Source: Marvinbryantia formatexigens (GTDB lineage: Bacteria; Bacillota; Clostridia; Oscillospirales; Ruminococcaceae). From it: a stretch of 64,000 nt of DNA. Positions 26,999-36,654 of the stretch are shown here, in pieces. The translations under genes were made by a program, and so were the position numbers. Each line of letters starts with the position of its first letter. Positions within the stretch are counted from its first letter, which is position 1. A model generated the notes under the pieces. That model was not told the DNA's origin and did not search any database. It saw nothing but the letters and a program-made list of their open reading frames with translations. The stretch covers positions 62,001 to 126,000 of the forward strand of contig JAETPU010000002.1 in assembly GCA_021771035.1 (NCBI GenBank), given 5' to 3'.

Positions 26999-27874
26999 TT
27001 AAGCCTTGGAGGGCGGGCACACCGGGGCCAAAAGCCGGGCCAGGGCGTCCACGCACTCGCTGTCGTCAATGATGTCTGCGGGAAGCTCAAATCCCTCTTG
27101 GCGCAGAAGGTAGATGAGCTCTGTGGCCTGGGGGACGTCCAGCCCAACCTCCTTGAGCTGGCGGACATGGGAAAAGACCTCCTTGGGCGTGCCGTCCAGG
27201 AGGATTTTTCCATCGTCCATCACCACCACCCGGTCACACCGGGCGGCTTCATCCATATAGTGGGTGATGAGCACCACCGTGATGCCGAACTTCTCGTTGA
27301 GCTTGCGGATGGTTTTCATGACCTCCTGGCGTCCCCGGGGATCCAGCATGGCGGTGGGCTCGTCCAGGACAATGCATTTGGGGCGCATGGCGATAATGCC
27401 CGCGATGGCAACCCGCTGCTTTTGCCCGCCGGAGAGCTGGCTGGGCGTGTGCTCACGGTATTCATACATCCCCACGTCCTTGAGGGCCTCGTCCACTCTG
27501 CTGCGGATTTCCTGGGGAGGCACCCCCAGGTTTTCCAGGGCAAAGGCCACATCCTCCTCTACAATGGTGGCGACAATCTGGTTGTCGGGGTTTTGGAACA
27601 CCATTCCCACCGTCTGGCGGATGTCATAGAGCCTGTCCTCGTCCTGGGTGTTCATCCCATCCACCACAACTGTGCCGGACAAGGGGACAAGGATGGAATT
27701 CATATGCTTGGCAAGGGTGGATTTTCCGCAGCCGTTGTGTCCCAGCACCGCCACCATCTCGCCGCGGGAGATGGCGAGGGAAACGTCGTTGAGGACAATC
27801 TGCGTCTGATCGCTGGCGCCGTCCGGGTTCTCATAGGAGAACAAGAGGTTGTGCGCTGCAATAATTGCGTCCAT
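26999..27874 (-). CDS. ecfA1: ECF transporter ATP-binding protein EcfA1
   Basis: ABC ATPase of 291 aa and first gene of the ECF operon. Walker A LGHNGCGKSTLAKH, Q-loop FQNPDNQIVATIVEEDVAF, signature LSGGQKQRVAIAG, Walker B CIVLDEPTAMLDP and switch ITHYMDEA. FQNPDNQIV marks EcfA1. It forms the heterodimeric motor with EcfA2. The upstream 850 bases contain a TATAAT on the minus strand near 28182 that might be its promoter. Confidence 0.96.
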   Translation of the reverse strand: MDAIIAAHNLLFSYENPDGASDQTQIVLNDVSLAISRGEMVAVLGHNGCGKSTLAKHMNSILVPLSGTVVVDGMNTQDEDRLYDIRQTVGMVFQNPDNQIVATIVEEDVAFALENLGVPPQEIRSRVDEALKDVGMYEYREHTPSQLSGGQKQRVAIAGIIAMRPKCIVLDEPTAMLDPRGRQEVMKTIRKLNEKFGITVVLITHYMDEAARCDRVVVMDDGKILLDGTPKEVFSHVRQLKEVGLDVPQATELIYLLRQEGFELPADIIDDSECVDALARLLAPVCPPSKA

Positions 27875-28725
27875 GTTTCTTCATCATGCCTTTCCCATAT
27901 CGTTTCATTGAGCGGGAACCAGCTTGACAGGGGTTCCCGTGGTTTGAAGGGGCCGCCGCAAACGCCCCGGCAATCAAAAAGGGGCCTGCGGCCTTAAAAT
28001 AGCTGGCAGGTTATGCCGGTTCGCGGCGGGCCGCCGTTTGTGTATATCTGAAAACTGCTCCGGCAGCCCTTTTGGAAAAATGCTCTGTCCTGCGGGGAAT
28101 GTACCGGCTTCACAGAGAAATTCCGAACCCCCAGAACACAATCAGGCATCACCATTTTTCTAAAAGCCTGCCTTCTGATTATAATACCTCTTGTGGTGGA
28201 ATTTGAAAAGACAAGGAGCCGAATTTCCCCGAATCCTTCAAAAGAAACGGCATTTTCAGCCGATTTTTTTCTAAATTGTCCCACACCGGCGGCGGAAACT
28301 GCCGGTGCGGCGCCTTAAATACGAAAATGGGGATGCCGGATTCCTCAGGTAAAAAACAGCCGGCACTGCCGGACCGCAATGAGAAAATAAAAATATGTTA
28401 CTATTTTAGATAGGAATCAGTAAAGCCCGTCCCGGTAGTATGCCCCAATTTTTCCCGGCCTAATGAACCGATGGAGGCTTTTCTCACAGGCTTTGTGATG
28501 GCTTTTGCGCCGGCGGGGCGGCTGCCGGGCCCGGAGGGGTTTCCGGGAAATCATTGCCGCGGCCTCCGCTTTTATAATGCGCAAAGTACGCGCCATTTTC
28601 CGGTCATGCAGTATGCCGCGCCAAAGGGGGTTCCCCGAACGCCTCGGGTTACCCATTTGGGTTTTTGCCCGAGGCGGGCAGCCCGACTGGGCACCATACG
28701 CAGCCGCCCCGCGTTTTAAGCCCGT
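27875..28725. other. 851-bp region without a supported gene
   Basis: Short frames on both strands have no ribosome sites and no recognisable protein. A minus-strand TATAAT lies at about 28179-28184. A locally A/T-rich stretch (28130-28270) contrasts with the GC-rich right half. No repeats shared with the other islands were noticed. Confidence 0.45.
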
Positions 28726-29586
28726 TTACCGGCTCCAGATGGCGGTGCTGCCGCAGGGGAGCACAAACCCGCTTTTGGTGACGGGAAGGCCGATTTCACT
28801 GGAGGAGACGTTCCCCGGATGCCTCCGGTTCACGGTGACGCCCAGCAGATATTCCATCACAGAGGGAGAAAGCCCGGTGGTGTAGGAGTTTAGTAGGAAA
28901 AACAGGGCGTCCTCGCTGAGCAGCTGGGCACAGAGCTCCAGCAGCTCATAGATTCTCTCCTCCAGCTTCCAAACCTCCCCACCCGGCCCCCGCCCGTAGG
29001 AGGGGGGATCCATGATGATACCATCGTAGCGGCTGCCCCGGCGGATTTCCCGCTGGACAAACTTGGCGCAGTCGTCCACAATCCAGCGGATGGGCTTTTC
29101 GGTGAGCCCGGAGAGGGCGGCGTTTTCCCTTGCCCAGGCCACCATCCCCTTGGAGGCGTCCACATGGCACACCTGCGCTCCGGCCCTGGCGCAGGCCAGC
29201 GTGGCCCCGCCGGTATAGGCGAACAGGTTGAGCACCTTCACGGGCCGCCCGGCTTCCCGGATACGGGAGGCCATATAATCCCAGTTGACGGCCTGCTCCG
29301 GAAATAACCCGGTGTGTTTAAAGCCGGTGGGGCTGATTTTAAAGGTGAGCCCCTTGTAGTCCACAGTCCACTCCCGCTTTTTCAGGGAGGCGTCCTCCCA
29401 GTGCCCGCCGCCGGAGGAGGAACGCAGATAGCGGGCGTTGGCCCGGCTCCATTGAGCGTCCCTGGGCGTATTCCAGATAACCTGGGGATCCGGACGGATG
29501 AGCAGGATATCCTTCCAGCGCTCAAGCTTTTCTCCGTCGGAGGTGTCCAGGATTTCGTAGTCCTTCCAATCTGATGCCGGTCTCAT
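28726..29586 (-). CDS. Class I SAM-dependent rRNA methyltransferase, RlmI/RlmK-like
   Basis: 286 aa. The SAM-binding core is LNLFAYTGGATLACARAGA followed by VDASKGMVAWARENA. The catalytic motif IMDPPSYGRGP is the DPPxF/Y type of 23S rRNA cytosine C5 or N2-guanine methyltransferases. The N-terminus lacks the PUA domain of E. coli RlmI, so this is the shorter Methyltrans_SAM form. It lies 23 nt after ruvB and is probably the last gene of the ruv operon. The modified base is unknown. Confidence 0.87.
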   Translation of the reverse strand: MRPASDWKDYEILDTSDGEKLERWKDILLIRPDPQVIWNTPRDAQWSRANARYLRSSSGGGHWEDASLKKREWTVDYKGLTFKISPTGFKHTGLFPEQAVNWDYMASRIREAGRPVKVLNLFAYTGGATLACARAGAQVCHVDASKGMVAWARENAALSGLTEKPIRWIVDDCAKFVQREIRRGSRYDGIIMDPPSYGRGPGGEVWKLEERIYELLELCAQLLSEDALFFLLNSYTTGLSPSVMEYLLGVTVNRRHPGNVSSSEIGLPVTKSGFVLPCGSTAIWSR

Positions 29587-29609
29587 TGCAGCCTCCTAAA
29601 CTCTATGTG

Positions 29610-30683
29610 TTAAAGGTCTAATTGAATCTGATCCTGGTTCATCGCCTGGGCGGGCGCATTGTTTCCCGGAAAGCGCATCCCCAGGTGCTCATAGGCCTGG
29701 GGGGTGACACAGCGCCCCCTGGGCGTACGGCTCAAATACCCAATCTGCATCAGGTACGGCTCATAGACATCCTCCAGCGTCACAGCCTCCTCGCCGATGG
29801 CGGCGGCCAGGGTGTCCAGGCCCACGGGCCCGCCGTTATAGATTTTGATGATGGTCATGAGCATACGCCGGTCGATGCTGTCCAGGCCCAGATGGTCGAT
29901 TTCCAGACGGTTGAGGGCCTCGTTGGCCACCTCATGGGTGATGACGCCGTCCCCGATGACCTGGGCGAAATCCCGCACCCGTTTGAGCAGGCGGTTGGCG
30001 ATTCTGGGCGTGCCCCGGCTGCGCCGCGCCAATTCCAGTGCGCCTTTGCGGTCACATTCAATTCCCAGGATTCCCGCGCTGCGAAAGACAATCTCGCTGA
30101 GCTGCTCGTGGGTGTACAATTCCAGGCGCAGCAATACGCCGAAGCGGTCCCGAAGAGGGGCGGAGAGCTGCCCGGCCCTGGTGGTGGCGCCGATGAGGGT
30201 AAATTTAGGCAGATCGATGCGGATGCTGCGGGCCGAAGGGCCCTTGCCGATGATGATATCCAGGGCGTAATCCTCCATCGCGGGATAGAGAACCTCCTCC
30301 ACACTGCGGGACAGCCGGTGGATTTCATCGATAAACAAGACGTCGTTTTGATTCAGGTTGGTGAGCAGGGCAGCCAAATCCCCGGGCTTTTCAATGGCGG
30401 GGCCGCTGGTGACGCGGATATTGACCCCCAATTCATTGGCGATGATGTTGGAAAGGGTGGTTTTTCCCAGGCCGGGAGGGCCGTACAGCAGCACATGATC
30501 CAACGCCTCGCCCCGCTGCTTGGCAGCGGCAATATAGACGGACAGATTTTCCTTGGCCTTTTCCTGGCCGATATATTCTTCCAGCGTACGGGGACGCAGG
30601 TTGAATTCCAGTTCCGAATCCTCACTCGAGGCAAATTCCGGGGTGACAATCCGGTTATCAAATTCCAGCTCGTTTTCCTCCAT
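29610..30683 (-). CDS. ruvB: Holliday junction branch-migration helicase RuvB
   Basis: 357-aa AAA+ motor that drives RuvA-bound junctions. It has [18 protein letters not shown], Walker [15 protein letters not shown], Walker [12 protein letters not shown], sensor [19 protein letters not shown], and the winged-helix C-terminus [16 protein letters not shown] 30683 follows AAAGGAG. It is separated from ruvA by 420 nt filled with hairpin repeats, unlike the normal close ruvA-ruvB spacing. Confidence 0.98.
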   Translation of the reverse strand: MEENELEFDNRIVTPEFASSEDSELEFNLRPRTLEEYIGQEKAKENLSVYIAAAKQRGEALDHVLLYGPPGLGKTTLSNIIANELGVNIRVTSGPAIEKPGDLAALLTNLNQNDVLFIDEIHRLSRSVEEVLYPAMEDYALDIIIGKGPSARSIRIDLPKFTLIGATTRAGQLSAPLRDRFGVLLRLELYTHEQLSEIVFRSAGILGIECDRKGALELARRSRGTPRIANRLLKRVRDFAQVIGDGVITHEVANEALNRLEIDHLGLDSIDRRMLMTIIKIYNGGPVGLDTLAAAIGEEAVTLEDVYEPYLMQIGYLSRTPRGRCVTPQAYEHLGMRFPGNNAPAQAMNQDQIQLDL

Positions 30684-31103
30684 GCCGCGGTCTCCTTTCC
30701 AGATGGGGGTATCGTCATATCGTATATGGGATCGGGAGTCATCAGCGCGCCTTGCGCAGATGTCAAATCATTAAAAGAAACACATCAAAAGAAAGCTGAG
30801 TCGGGATTCGCTCCATGATTTGTGTTTCCCATGTCGTACAGCTTGAAGCAGCTGACATCACATCTTGTGTGATGATAAATCTTCAAATTTGAAAGAACCG
30901 GAACGTTTTACGGTTCAGCGATAGCTGAATGCCAACCGCTTTTGGTTGGCAAGTAAAACTTCCCCGACATCACATCTTGTGTGATGGTAAATGCTCAAAT
31001 TTGAAAGAACCGGAACGTTTTACGGTTCAGCGCTAGCTGACTGCCAACCATTTCCGGTGGCAAGTAAAACTTCCCCGACATCACACAAAATGTGATGTCG
31101 GCG
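30684..31103. repeat. Palindrome-rich tandem repeats between ruvA and ruvB
   Basis: Unit 1 begins at 30854, unit 2 at 30966 (112 bp) and a partial third at 31077. Each full unit has four palindromes: CATCACA/TGTGATG, AACCG/CGGTT, CAGC/GCTG and GCCAACC/GGTTGGC. Differences between units fall mainly in loops (CAGC-GATA-GCTG versus CAGC-GCTA-GCTG). The third unit keeps only a 9-bp GACATCACA/TGTGATGTC hairpin. No coding frame is supported. Confidence 0.9.
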
Positions 31104-31706
31104 TCAGCTGTTTTGCGAGAGATTTTTTAAGGCGAGCCGGATAAGCTCCTGCACCGGCAGGGAGCTGTCCAGTTTTCCTACGGCTGAGGCTGCCTCGGAC
31201 TGGGTGTATCCCAACACCACCAAAGCGCTGATAGCCTCGCCCAGATTTCCGGAAGAAAAGTCCGCCGCAGGGGCGGCCTGTCCCACGGCGCCTGCCAAAT
31301 CTTCGTTGCTGATCTTATCCTTGAGCTCCAGAATGATGCGCTGGGCGGCCTTAGGCCCGATTCCCTGGGCCTTTGTCAGGCTCTTGGCATCCCCGGAGAC
31401 CACACACAGGGCGAACTGCTCCGGCGTCAGGTTGGAGAGCACCGCCAGGGCGGATTTCGGCCCCACCCCGGATACGGAGATCAGCAGCCGGAAGGTATCC
31501 AGTTCCTGCGGAGTAGCGAATCCGAATAAATCCAGGGCATCTTCCCGCACGCTCAGATGGGTGTAGACCACAACCTCACCGGATGCCTGGGAAAGGCGGG
31601 ACAGGGTAGAGGAGGTGGTCAGGCATTTGTAGCCCACGCCGCCGCATTCCACCACCACAACGCCGGGCGCCTGGTGAATCAGTTTTCCACGAAGCCGGTA
31701 GAACAT
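31104..31706 (-). CDS. ruvA: Holliday junction branch-migration protein RuvA
   Basis: About 200 aa junction-binding tetramer subunit. The N-terminal OB fold MFYRLRGKLIHQ, tandem helix-hairpin-helix motifs (LISVSGVGPKSALAVL and LTKAQGIGPKAAQRIILELKDK) and the small C-terminal domain III (LVVLGYTQSEAASAV) are all seen. Two adjacent ATGs (31709 and 31706) are possible; the second has better spacing from GGATGG. 263 nt separate it from ruvC. Confidence 0.97.
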   Translation of the reverse strand: MFYRLRGKLIHQAPGVVVVECGGVGYKCLTTSSTLSRLSQASGEVVVYTHLSVREDALDLFGFATPQELDTFRLLISVSGVGPKSALAVLSNLTPEQFALCVVSGDAKSLTKAQGIGPKAAQRIILELKDKISNEDLAGAVGQAAPAADFSSGNLGEAISALVVLGYTQSEAASAVGKLDSSLPVQELIRLALKNLSQNS

Positions 31707-31969
31707 CATAAACCATCCATTCCGTCGCTTCGCGCCGACATAAACTTATCTTTGAAAAAACTGCGTATCCTGCCACGCGAAGCCAGAAAATGACAGGATA
31801 ATGGCTGCAGGAACATTTCCCGCCGTCTGACAGCACACAGGCATACATCCCGCTCAGTGAGTTTCAGCGGGCCCAGGGCTGCGGACACTGGGAAAATGAA
31901 AACTAATGTTCCTGTAGAAAAACATCAGAATTTTTACAGCATGAAGGGGATTATCCCAGTCAGCCGCAG

Positions 31970-32470
31970 CTATTGGTATTGCCGCAGACGGGACATGAGA
32001 GAACCCGAGGAGTGCGCATGGCAGATGGCAATCGCCAGAGCGTCCGCCGTATCATCCGGCTTGGGGATTTGGGGCAATTTTAGAAGAACCTTGGTCATCT
32101 CCATCACCTGCTGTTTGATGGCTTTTCCATACCCTACAACAGACTGTTTGACCTGCAAAGGGGTATATTCAAAAATCTGTACATTTTTTTCCCGGGCCGC
32201 CAGCAGAATAACACCCCGGGCCTGAGCAACGGCAATGGCAGTCTTTTGGTTGTTGGTGAAAAACAACTGCTCCACTGCCATGGCGTCCGGGGAAAATTTG
32301 TCCAGCAGAAGGCTCATTTCATTATAAATTTGAATCAGGCGATCCTCAAAGGGGGTATGCGCCTGGGTGAGGATGGCTCCGTAGTTGACTGTACGGTACC
32401 GGCCCGCCTGGTAATCAATCACCCCATAGCCTACAATGGCATAACCGGGGTCAATTCCTAAAATACGCAT
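31970..32470 (-). CDS. ruvC: Holliday junction resolvase RuvC
   Basis: 166-aa endonuclease. The catalytic carboxylates are in MRILGIDPG (D7), MAVEQLFF (Glu) and the C-terminal KPDDTADALAIAICHAH (paired Asp). ATG 32470 gives the universal MRILGIDPG start; GGAGGG is about 13 nt upstream, longer than ideal. First gene of the ruvC-ruvA-ruvB operon. Its promoter region has been triplicated (see 32520-32777). Confidence 0.97.
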   Translation of the reverse strand: MRILGIDPGYAIVGYGVIDYQAGRYRTVNYGAILTQAHTPFEDRLIQIYNEMSLLLDKFSPDAMAVEQLFFTNNQKTAIAVAQARGVILLAAREKNVQIFEYTPLQVKQSVVGYGKAIKQQVMEMTKVLLKLPQIPKPDDTADALAIAICHAHSSGSLMSRLRQYQ

Positions 32471-32519
32471 ATTGCTTTGCTGTCTCCCTCCTGGCCCGAA
32501 GGCCGGGGCTTCATCGTGG

Positions 32520-32777
32520 TAAAAGGCTGCCAAAACGGCCAATGCCGTTTTTTCTTTAATTGCGTTTATTATACCGTAAAGGCAAGGCGCCCATCGGCTT
32601 GCTACCAATATGGTAAAAGAAACGCATCGGCAAAAACGGCTGATGCCGTTTTTTCTTTAATTGCGTTTATTATACCGTAAAGGCAAGCCGCCCATCGGCT
32701 TGCTGCCAATATGGTAAAAGAAACGCATCAGTAAAAACGGCTGATGCCGTTTTTTCTTTAATTGCGTTTATTATAAC
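32520..32777 (-). repeat. Three tandem copies of a 101-bp promoter-hairpin unit in the ruvC leader
   Basis: A shared block (TGCCGTTTTTTCTTTAAT, then TGCGTTTATTATA) recurs at 32543, 32644 and 32745, exactly 101 bp apart. On the minus strand each copy reads TATAAT, then about 20 nt, then a GGC/GCC hairpin flanked by A and T runs. Only the distal copy has a full promoter. The hairpins are terminator-like, so the ruv transcript would pass several potential stop points. Confidence 0.92.
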
Positions 32778-32798
32778 ATGAAGCCAGGGGGCAAACAA
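32770..32798 (-). promoter_or_regulatory. Promoter of ruvCAB
   Basis: Minus strand TTGTTT (32793-32798), 17-nt spacer, TATAAT (32770-32775) with an extended TG. Start near 32763, leader about 290 nt. Confidence 0.75.
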
Positions 32799-33192
32799 TA
32801 GAGAGTTTTCATCCAGCTGCCAGGCTGCCTGAGGGGAAACTTTCCGGGCTGCTTGAGAAATGGACGGTCTCCTCTCCCGGTTGGTCCGGTGGTTTGGCAG
32901 CCAGAGGGAGGCAGGGCTCCGGATGCTGGGATGTGCTGCGGGCATTCTACCGCGGCGGATCCTGTAACCTGGTTTACAGAGTGCCGATTCCTATGGGTAA
33001 TCGTGGTCTCATAGTTTCACAGGAACGCTCTGAATAGCTTCTTTGATTCGCCAGGATTTTCCTGATTGAGACAAAACTGCTCTGATACTCGACTGTTTTT
33101 CGGTTATTTTAACAAAATTAAAGAAAAATTAAGAATTGGGTTGATTTTTTTCTCTTTTCTGGATATAATAAATTTCGTTCTCTAAAAGAGAT
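32799..33192. other. Divergent spacer between ruvC promoter and tRNA-Val
   Basis: Apart from the tRNA promoter at its right end, no feature is seen in these 394 bases. Confidence 0.5.
33141..33169 (+). promoter_or_regulatory. Promoter of tRNA-Val
   Basis: TTGATT (33141-33146), 17-nt spacer, perfect TATAAT (33164-33169) in an A/T-rich context; start near 33176. Confidence 0.88.
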
Positions 33193-33268
33193 GGACGATT
33201 AGCTCAGCTGGTAGAGCATTCGCTTGACGTGCGAAGGGTCAGCGGTTCGAGTCCGTTATCGTCCACCA
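33193..33268 (+). tRNA. tRNA-Val (GAC)
   Basis: 76 nt with encoded CCA. Acceptor stem GGACGAT/ATCGTCC, D-loop AGCTCAGCTGGTAGAGC, anticodon stem TTCGC/GCGAA with loop TTGACGT (anticodon GAC, reading GUC/GUU), T-arm with GGTTCGAGTCC. All stems pair. It stands alone with its own promoter and terminator. Confidence 0.97.
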
Positions 33269-33271
33269 GAA

Positions 33272-33308
33272 ATGCTGTCCCTGCAATCGTGGGGGCGGCA
33301 TATTTTTT
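33272..33308 (+). terminator. Terminator of tRNA-Val
   Basis: ATGCTGTCCC (33272-33281) pairs with GGGGCGGCAT (33292-33301), including G-T pairs, and is followed by A and six T. Confidence 0.75.
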
Positions 33309-33350
33309 GCCTTTTTCTGAACCTGTATCAATGGAGTGGGAAAAACCGCC

Positions 33351-33930
33351 CAAAGGGGGAGCTGCCAAAGAGGAGGAACGCCTCTTTGGCAGCTCCCCCT
33401 TTTGTGGCCGTGCAGGCCACCATTTGGAATTTGCTGCGGGGACGCCGGGATGCGGATAGTTCATTCTTGGCCCAGTAATACAGCATCCCTACAAAGAATT
33501 GAAACGAGTTTCAATTCTCCGTGGTTAATGTCAGCAGAAAGTATTCAAAGATAAAAAAGGAGGGAAGGGGTTCGGGGCGCACTGAGCTATGTTCTTGTCT
33601 AAATTCAACAGCGCCCCTAAGAGTTTTGAAACGAGTTCAAAACTCCGTAAATATTCCCCTTTTAACCACCCATCCCACAAACGACAAAGGATACCACAGA
33701 TTTTATAAAGCTACGGAAGTTTTGGCTTGTCAAAACTTCAAGGGACGCCGGGATGCGGATAGTTCATTCTTGGCCCAGTAGTACAGCATCCCTAATGAGA
33801 ATTGAAACGAGGTTCAATTTTCCGTGGTTAAGACAAACAGACTGAGGAACTAAGACAGGAGCTAAACTGCGAGCCCCCGGCACCGCCTGCCTTTTCAACT
33901 TTTATTTAGGACTTTGTTGAAAACCGGGCC
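33351..33930 (+). repeat. Left composite repeat island (inverted partner at 41812-42258)
   Basis: It begins with a perfect 19-bp hairpin (33355-33373 with 33381-33399, arm GGGGGAGCTGCCAAAGAGG). Next is a GACGCCGGGATGCGGATAG module in two copies (33441 and 33744), each containing a GGGATGC/GCATCCC pairing. Palindromes follow each: GAATTGAAAC/GTTTCAATTC (33496-33517), GAGTTTTGAAAC type (33621-33645) and GAAGTTTTG/CAAAACTTC (33716-33739). The last 210 bp (33712-33923) match 41812-42030 in inverse orientation almost base for base. No protein is encoded. Confidence 0.9.
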
Positions 33931-34029
33931 TGGTGCAAAACTCAACACTCTGGAGAAGGAGCCGCTTTTTCACACGGGATAACAGATTTGAAACACCGAA
34001 TACAATGGCCCAGTTGTGTTTGGCCTGCT
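33931..34029. other. Short spacer
   Basis: Between the repeat island and the kinase gene; no feature seen. Confidence 0.4.
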
Positions 34030-35301
34030 TCAGGCAGTCTCTGAGCACGGAGGCGCTCCCCTGAGATTCACAAGCGGCAGCTGCGCCTGAAAGTACATAA
34101 CGCCATCCTGTCCCCAGGCGCTGATTTTTCCCTTATGGGCTTGGACAATGGCCTGAGCGACGGAAAGCCCGATCCCATAGCCTCCGGTATTTCGGGTGCG
34201 GGAGGAATCCGCCCGGTAGAACCGGTCAAACAGGGCCTGAGGGTTTTGGGGAATCTGCTGACAGGGGTTACTGACCTGAAGACGGGCATATTTCCCCTGG
34301 CGGGACAGTTCCACCCGGACGGTACCTGCGCCGCTGGAATATTTGACGGCATTGTCCAGGAGAATCCCCACCAGCTGCCGGATGCTGCTTTCGTCCCCTT
34401 TTCCCGTGAGACAGGGCTGCACACATATTTCCAGCTGCTTTTCCAAGCTGCGGGCCACTGCTTCAAAGGGCTGGGCAGCCTCCTGGACGGCGTCGCTCAG
34501 TGAGAACTCCGTGAATACCAGCCGCGCCTGTTCCTCCTCCAGCCGGGAGAGTGTGAGCATATCCCCAACCAGCCCATTCAGACGAAAGATCTGGTTTTTG
34601 GTGCTTGCGGTCCATTCGTTCTCCCCCTGAGTGAGTTCTAAAACCTCGGTATTGGCGCTGATGACGGCCAGCGGGGTTTTAATTTCATGGCTGGCATCAG
34701 TGATAAAACGCTTCTGCTTTTCCATACTCTCAATGACCGGACGAATGGCGCGGCAGGAGAATATCCGCACCAAAAGAAACATTACAGCCAGAATACCCAG
34801 GGAAACTGTGCTGGACAGCACCAGCAGGGAAACCGTACTCTGCAATTCGGAGCGGCAGTCCAAAAAGACAATCAGCCTGCCATAGTCCTTCTGCTGGACT
34901 TGATAACGATACTGGCCCAGATAGCCGCCGGTATCCCCCAGATCCAGGACAGCCTGGGCATATTGCTGTGCCTGGGAGGAATCCACCGCAGCGATATGCC
35001 CGGTATCAATTTGGCTGATATCCCCGCTGTGATTGACCCGCGCGGTAAAATACCGGGTTTCAAAGGGAGTCTCCTGCGACAGCTGGAGATGGCCCATGCG
35101 GTCGCCTTCCCGGGGAGGACGCCCGCCCTTAACTTCGGGAAACCGGCCCTCGTTATCCATCAATAACGACAGCAAATTGCCTGTTTTCTGCTGCATCTGA
35201 TAGAATTTGGCGCCGTTGAGTACACCCAGCAGAACCAGCAGGATTACAAAGAGGGAGCCCATGGCGATGCCGATAAACTTCCTCTGCAGACGCTTGAGCA
35301 T
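34030..35301 (-). CDS. Sensor histidine kinase
   Basis: 423 aa, membrane-bound. Helix 1 is about 11-31, an extracellular sensor region spans about 32-152, and helix 2 is about 157-179. No clear HAMP domain follows before the HisKA domain with H205 in DASHEIKTPLAVIS. The ATPase has the N box VGILLDNAVKYS and a G box GGYGIGLSVAQAIV. It pairs with the response regulator 171 nt upstream; the order regulator-kinase is usual. The spacer between them has a GTTGGCTGTA hairpin. The signal is unknown. Confidence 0.92.
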   Translation of the reverse strand: MLKRLQRKFIGIAMGSLFVILLVLLGVLNGAKFYQMQQKTGNLLSLLMDNEGRFPEVKGGRPPREGDRMGHLQLSQETPFETRYFTARVNHSGDISQIDTGHIAAVDSSQAQQYAQAVLDLGDTGGYLGQYRYQVQQKDYGRLIVFLDCRSELQSTVSLLVLSSTVSLGILAVMFLLVRIFSCRAIRPVIESMEKQKRFITDASHEIKTPLAVISANTEVLELTQGENEWTASTKNQIFRLNGLVGDMLTLSRLEEEQARLVFTEFSLSDAVQEAAQPFEAVARSLEKQLEICVQPCLTGKGDESSIRQLVGILLDNAVKYSSGAGTVRVELSRQGKYARLQVSNPCQQIPQNPQALFDRFYRADSSRTRNTGGYGIGLSVAQAIVQAHKGKISAWGQDGVMYFQAQLPLVNLRGAPPCSETA

Positions 35302-35472
35302 AATACCGTTCCTTCCTTTGAGATGCCCGGCCTGTCCGGCACGGGTAGAGGCCAGCCGCGTTTGGATTCATCCCGGCGCTGAACCGGGATGAGCCAGGGA
35401 GGGTTTCGCCTTTGAGGCTTTGTTGGCTGTACTGGTTATACAGCCAACGACCCCCAGCCGGGGAAAGACGGC

Positions 35473-36150
35473 CTACTTTGCCGTTTCTTCCAACTGGTAG
35501 CCCACACCCCGCACCGCCCGGATTTGCACATGGGCCCCCAGCGCTGCCAGCTTTTTTCTCAGATAGGAGATGTAGACCCAGACCACATTGATCTCTGTCT
35601 GGGAATCATATCCCCAAACCCGCTCCATAAACTCCTCGGTGGAAATCAGGCGCCGCGGGGCGCTCATGAGCATTTCCAGCATTTGAAATTCCTTATTGCC
35701 AAGACGAAAGGAGGCTTTCGGGCCGGTGAGCTGAAAAGCGGCCTTATCTAAACTGATGTCGGCGTAGTTTACGATATCCGGGGAAAACTCCGAGCGCCGG
35801 CGGGTCATGGCCCGGATGCGAGCCAGCAGTTCCCCCATGGCAAAGGGCTTGGCCAGGTAGTCGTCAGCGCCGCTGTCCAGCCCCAGGATCCTGTCCTCCA
35901 CCTGGGATTTTGCCGTAAGCATCAGCACCGGCGTGGAAACCCCCGCCTGGCGCAGCCGCCGGATTACCTGGATACCGTCCAGCTTTGGCATCATAATGTC
36001 CAGGATAATCCCGTCGTAATTCTCGCTCAAGCCATAGTCCAGAGCGTCGGCACCGTCATAGACCACGTCAACGGAATAGTGGTTGTGCTTTAAAATCGCT
36101 GTGAGCGCATTCGACAGTTCCCGCTCATCCTCTGCCAGCAGCAGCCGCAT
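35473..36150 (-). CDS. OmpR/PhoB-type response regulator
   Basis: 225 aa. The receiver domain has MRLLLAEDERELS (acidic pair), YDGIILDIMMPKLDG (phospho-Asp), LTAKS (Thr) and YLAKPF (Lys). The C-terminal winged helix has RLGNKEFQMLEMLM, RVWGYDSQTEINVVWVYISYLRKKL and IRAVRGVGYQLE. ATG 36150 gives the normal N-terminus and has AAAGGA upstream; the frame is open 25 codons further. First gene of a two-gene unit with the kinase. Confidence 0.95.
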   Translation of the reverse strand: MRLLLAEDERELSNALTAILKHNHYSVDVVYDGADALDYGLSENYDGIILDIMMPKLDGIQVIRRLRQAGVSTPVLMLTAKSQVEDRILGLDSGADDYLAKPFAMGELLARIRAMTRRRSEFSPDIVNYADISLDKAAFQLTGPKASFRLGNKEFQMLEMLMSAPRRLISTEEFMERVWGYDSQTEINVVWVYISYLRKKLAALGAHVQIRAVRGVGYQLEETAK

Positions 36151-36654
36151 CTCAATCGCCGTCCTTTCAAAACCCGCACCGGCGTCACCCGGGCGAAGGT
36201 TCCAGCTTCCTCTTTGACAGGACACAGCGCACCGTTTTTTTCACAGGGCCCGGACCACTCTGTCCTGTACCAGCAGGAGAAGGGCCCTGCTCCGTATGGC
36301 ACACCGTGTATCTCGGCGTTGGGCCAGAGCACTCCGCAGTGTTCCCCATAGGACTTAGTTTTCCCGGGATATCCCCGTATGGCGGCCTGTGGGCTTCGGA
36401 GTGTCTGGCGCCTCAAACCCATAAGTCTGTGGTACTAGTATAGCACAACTTCCGGCAAACCCGGTATTGCTTTTGGAATCCTTCCCCATTTAATACGGTT
36501 GTGCCGCTTTGGGGGCAGGCCCCGCCGCAGAGCTATCCATGTCTCTGAGAGCAGCGTTTCTGTTTTCGGGCTGCCGCCAATTCCCGTCCTACCTGATAGG
36601 ATATCCCAGCTTCCTTAAATAAACTTTAAAAAAGGGGGACAAAGCCCCCGCGCC
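36151..36654. other. Intergenic region upstream of the response regulator
   Basis: About 500 bases without a supported gene or clear promoter. Confidence 0.45.

Noticed and set aside
27875-28725. Small genes in the 851-bp gap, for example 28417-28656 (minus) and 28471-28719 (plus)
   Set aside because: No ribosome sites, Arg/Pro-rich composition on both strands at the same place, and no recognisable family.
32520-32777. CRISPR-like array
   Set aside because: Units of 101 bp are directly adjacent, with no unique spacers, and there are no cas genes in the window. The same holds for the 98-, 109- and 112-bp arrays.
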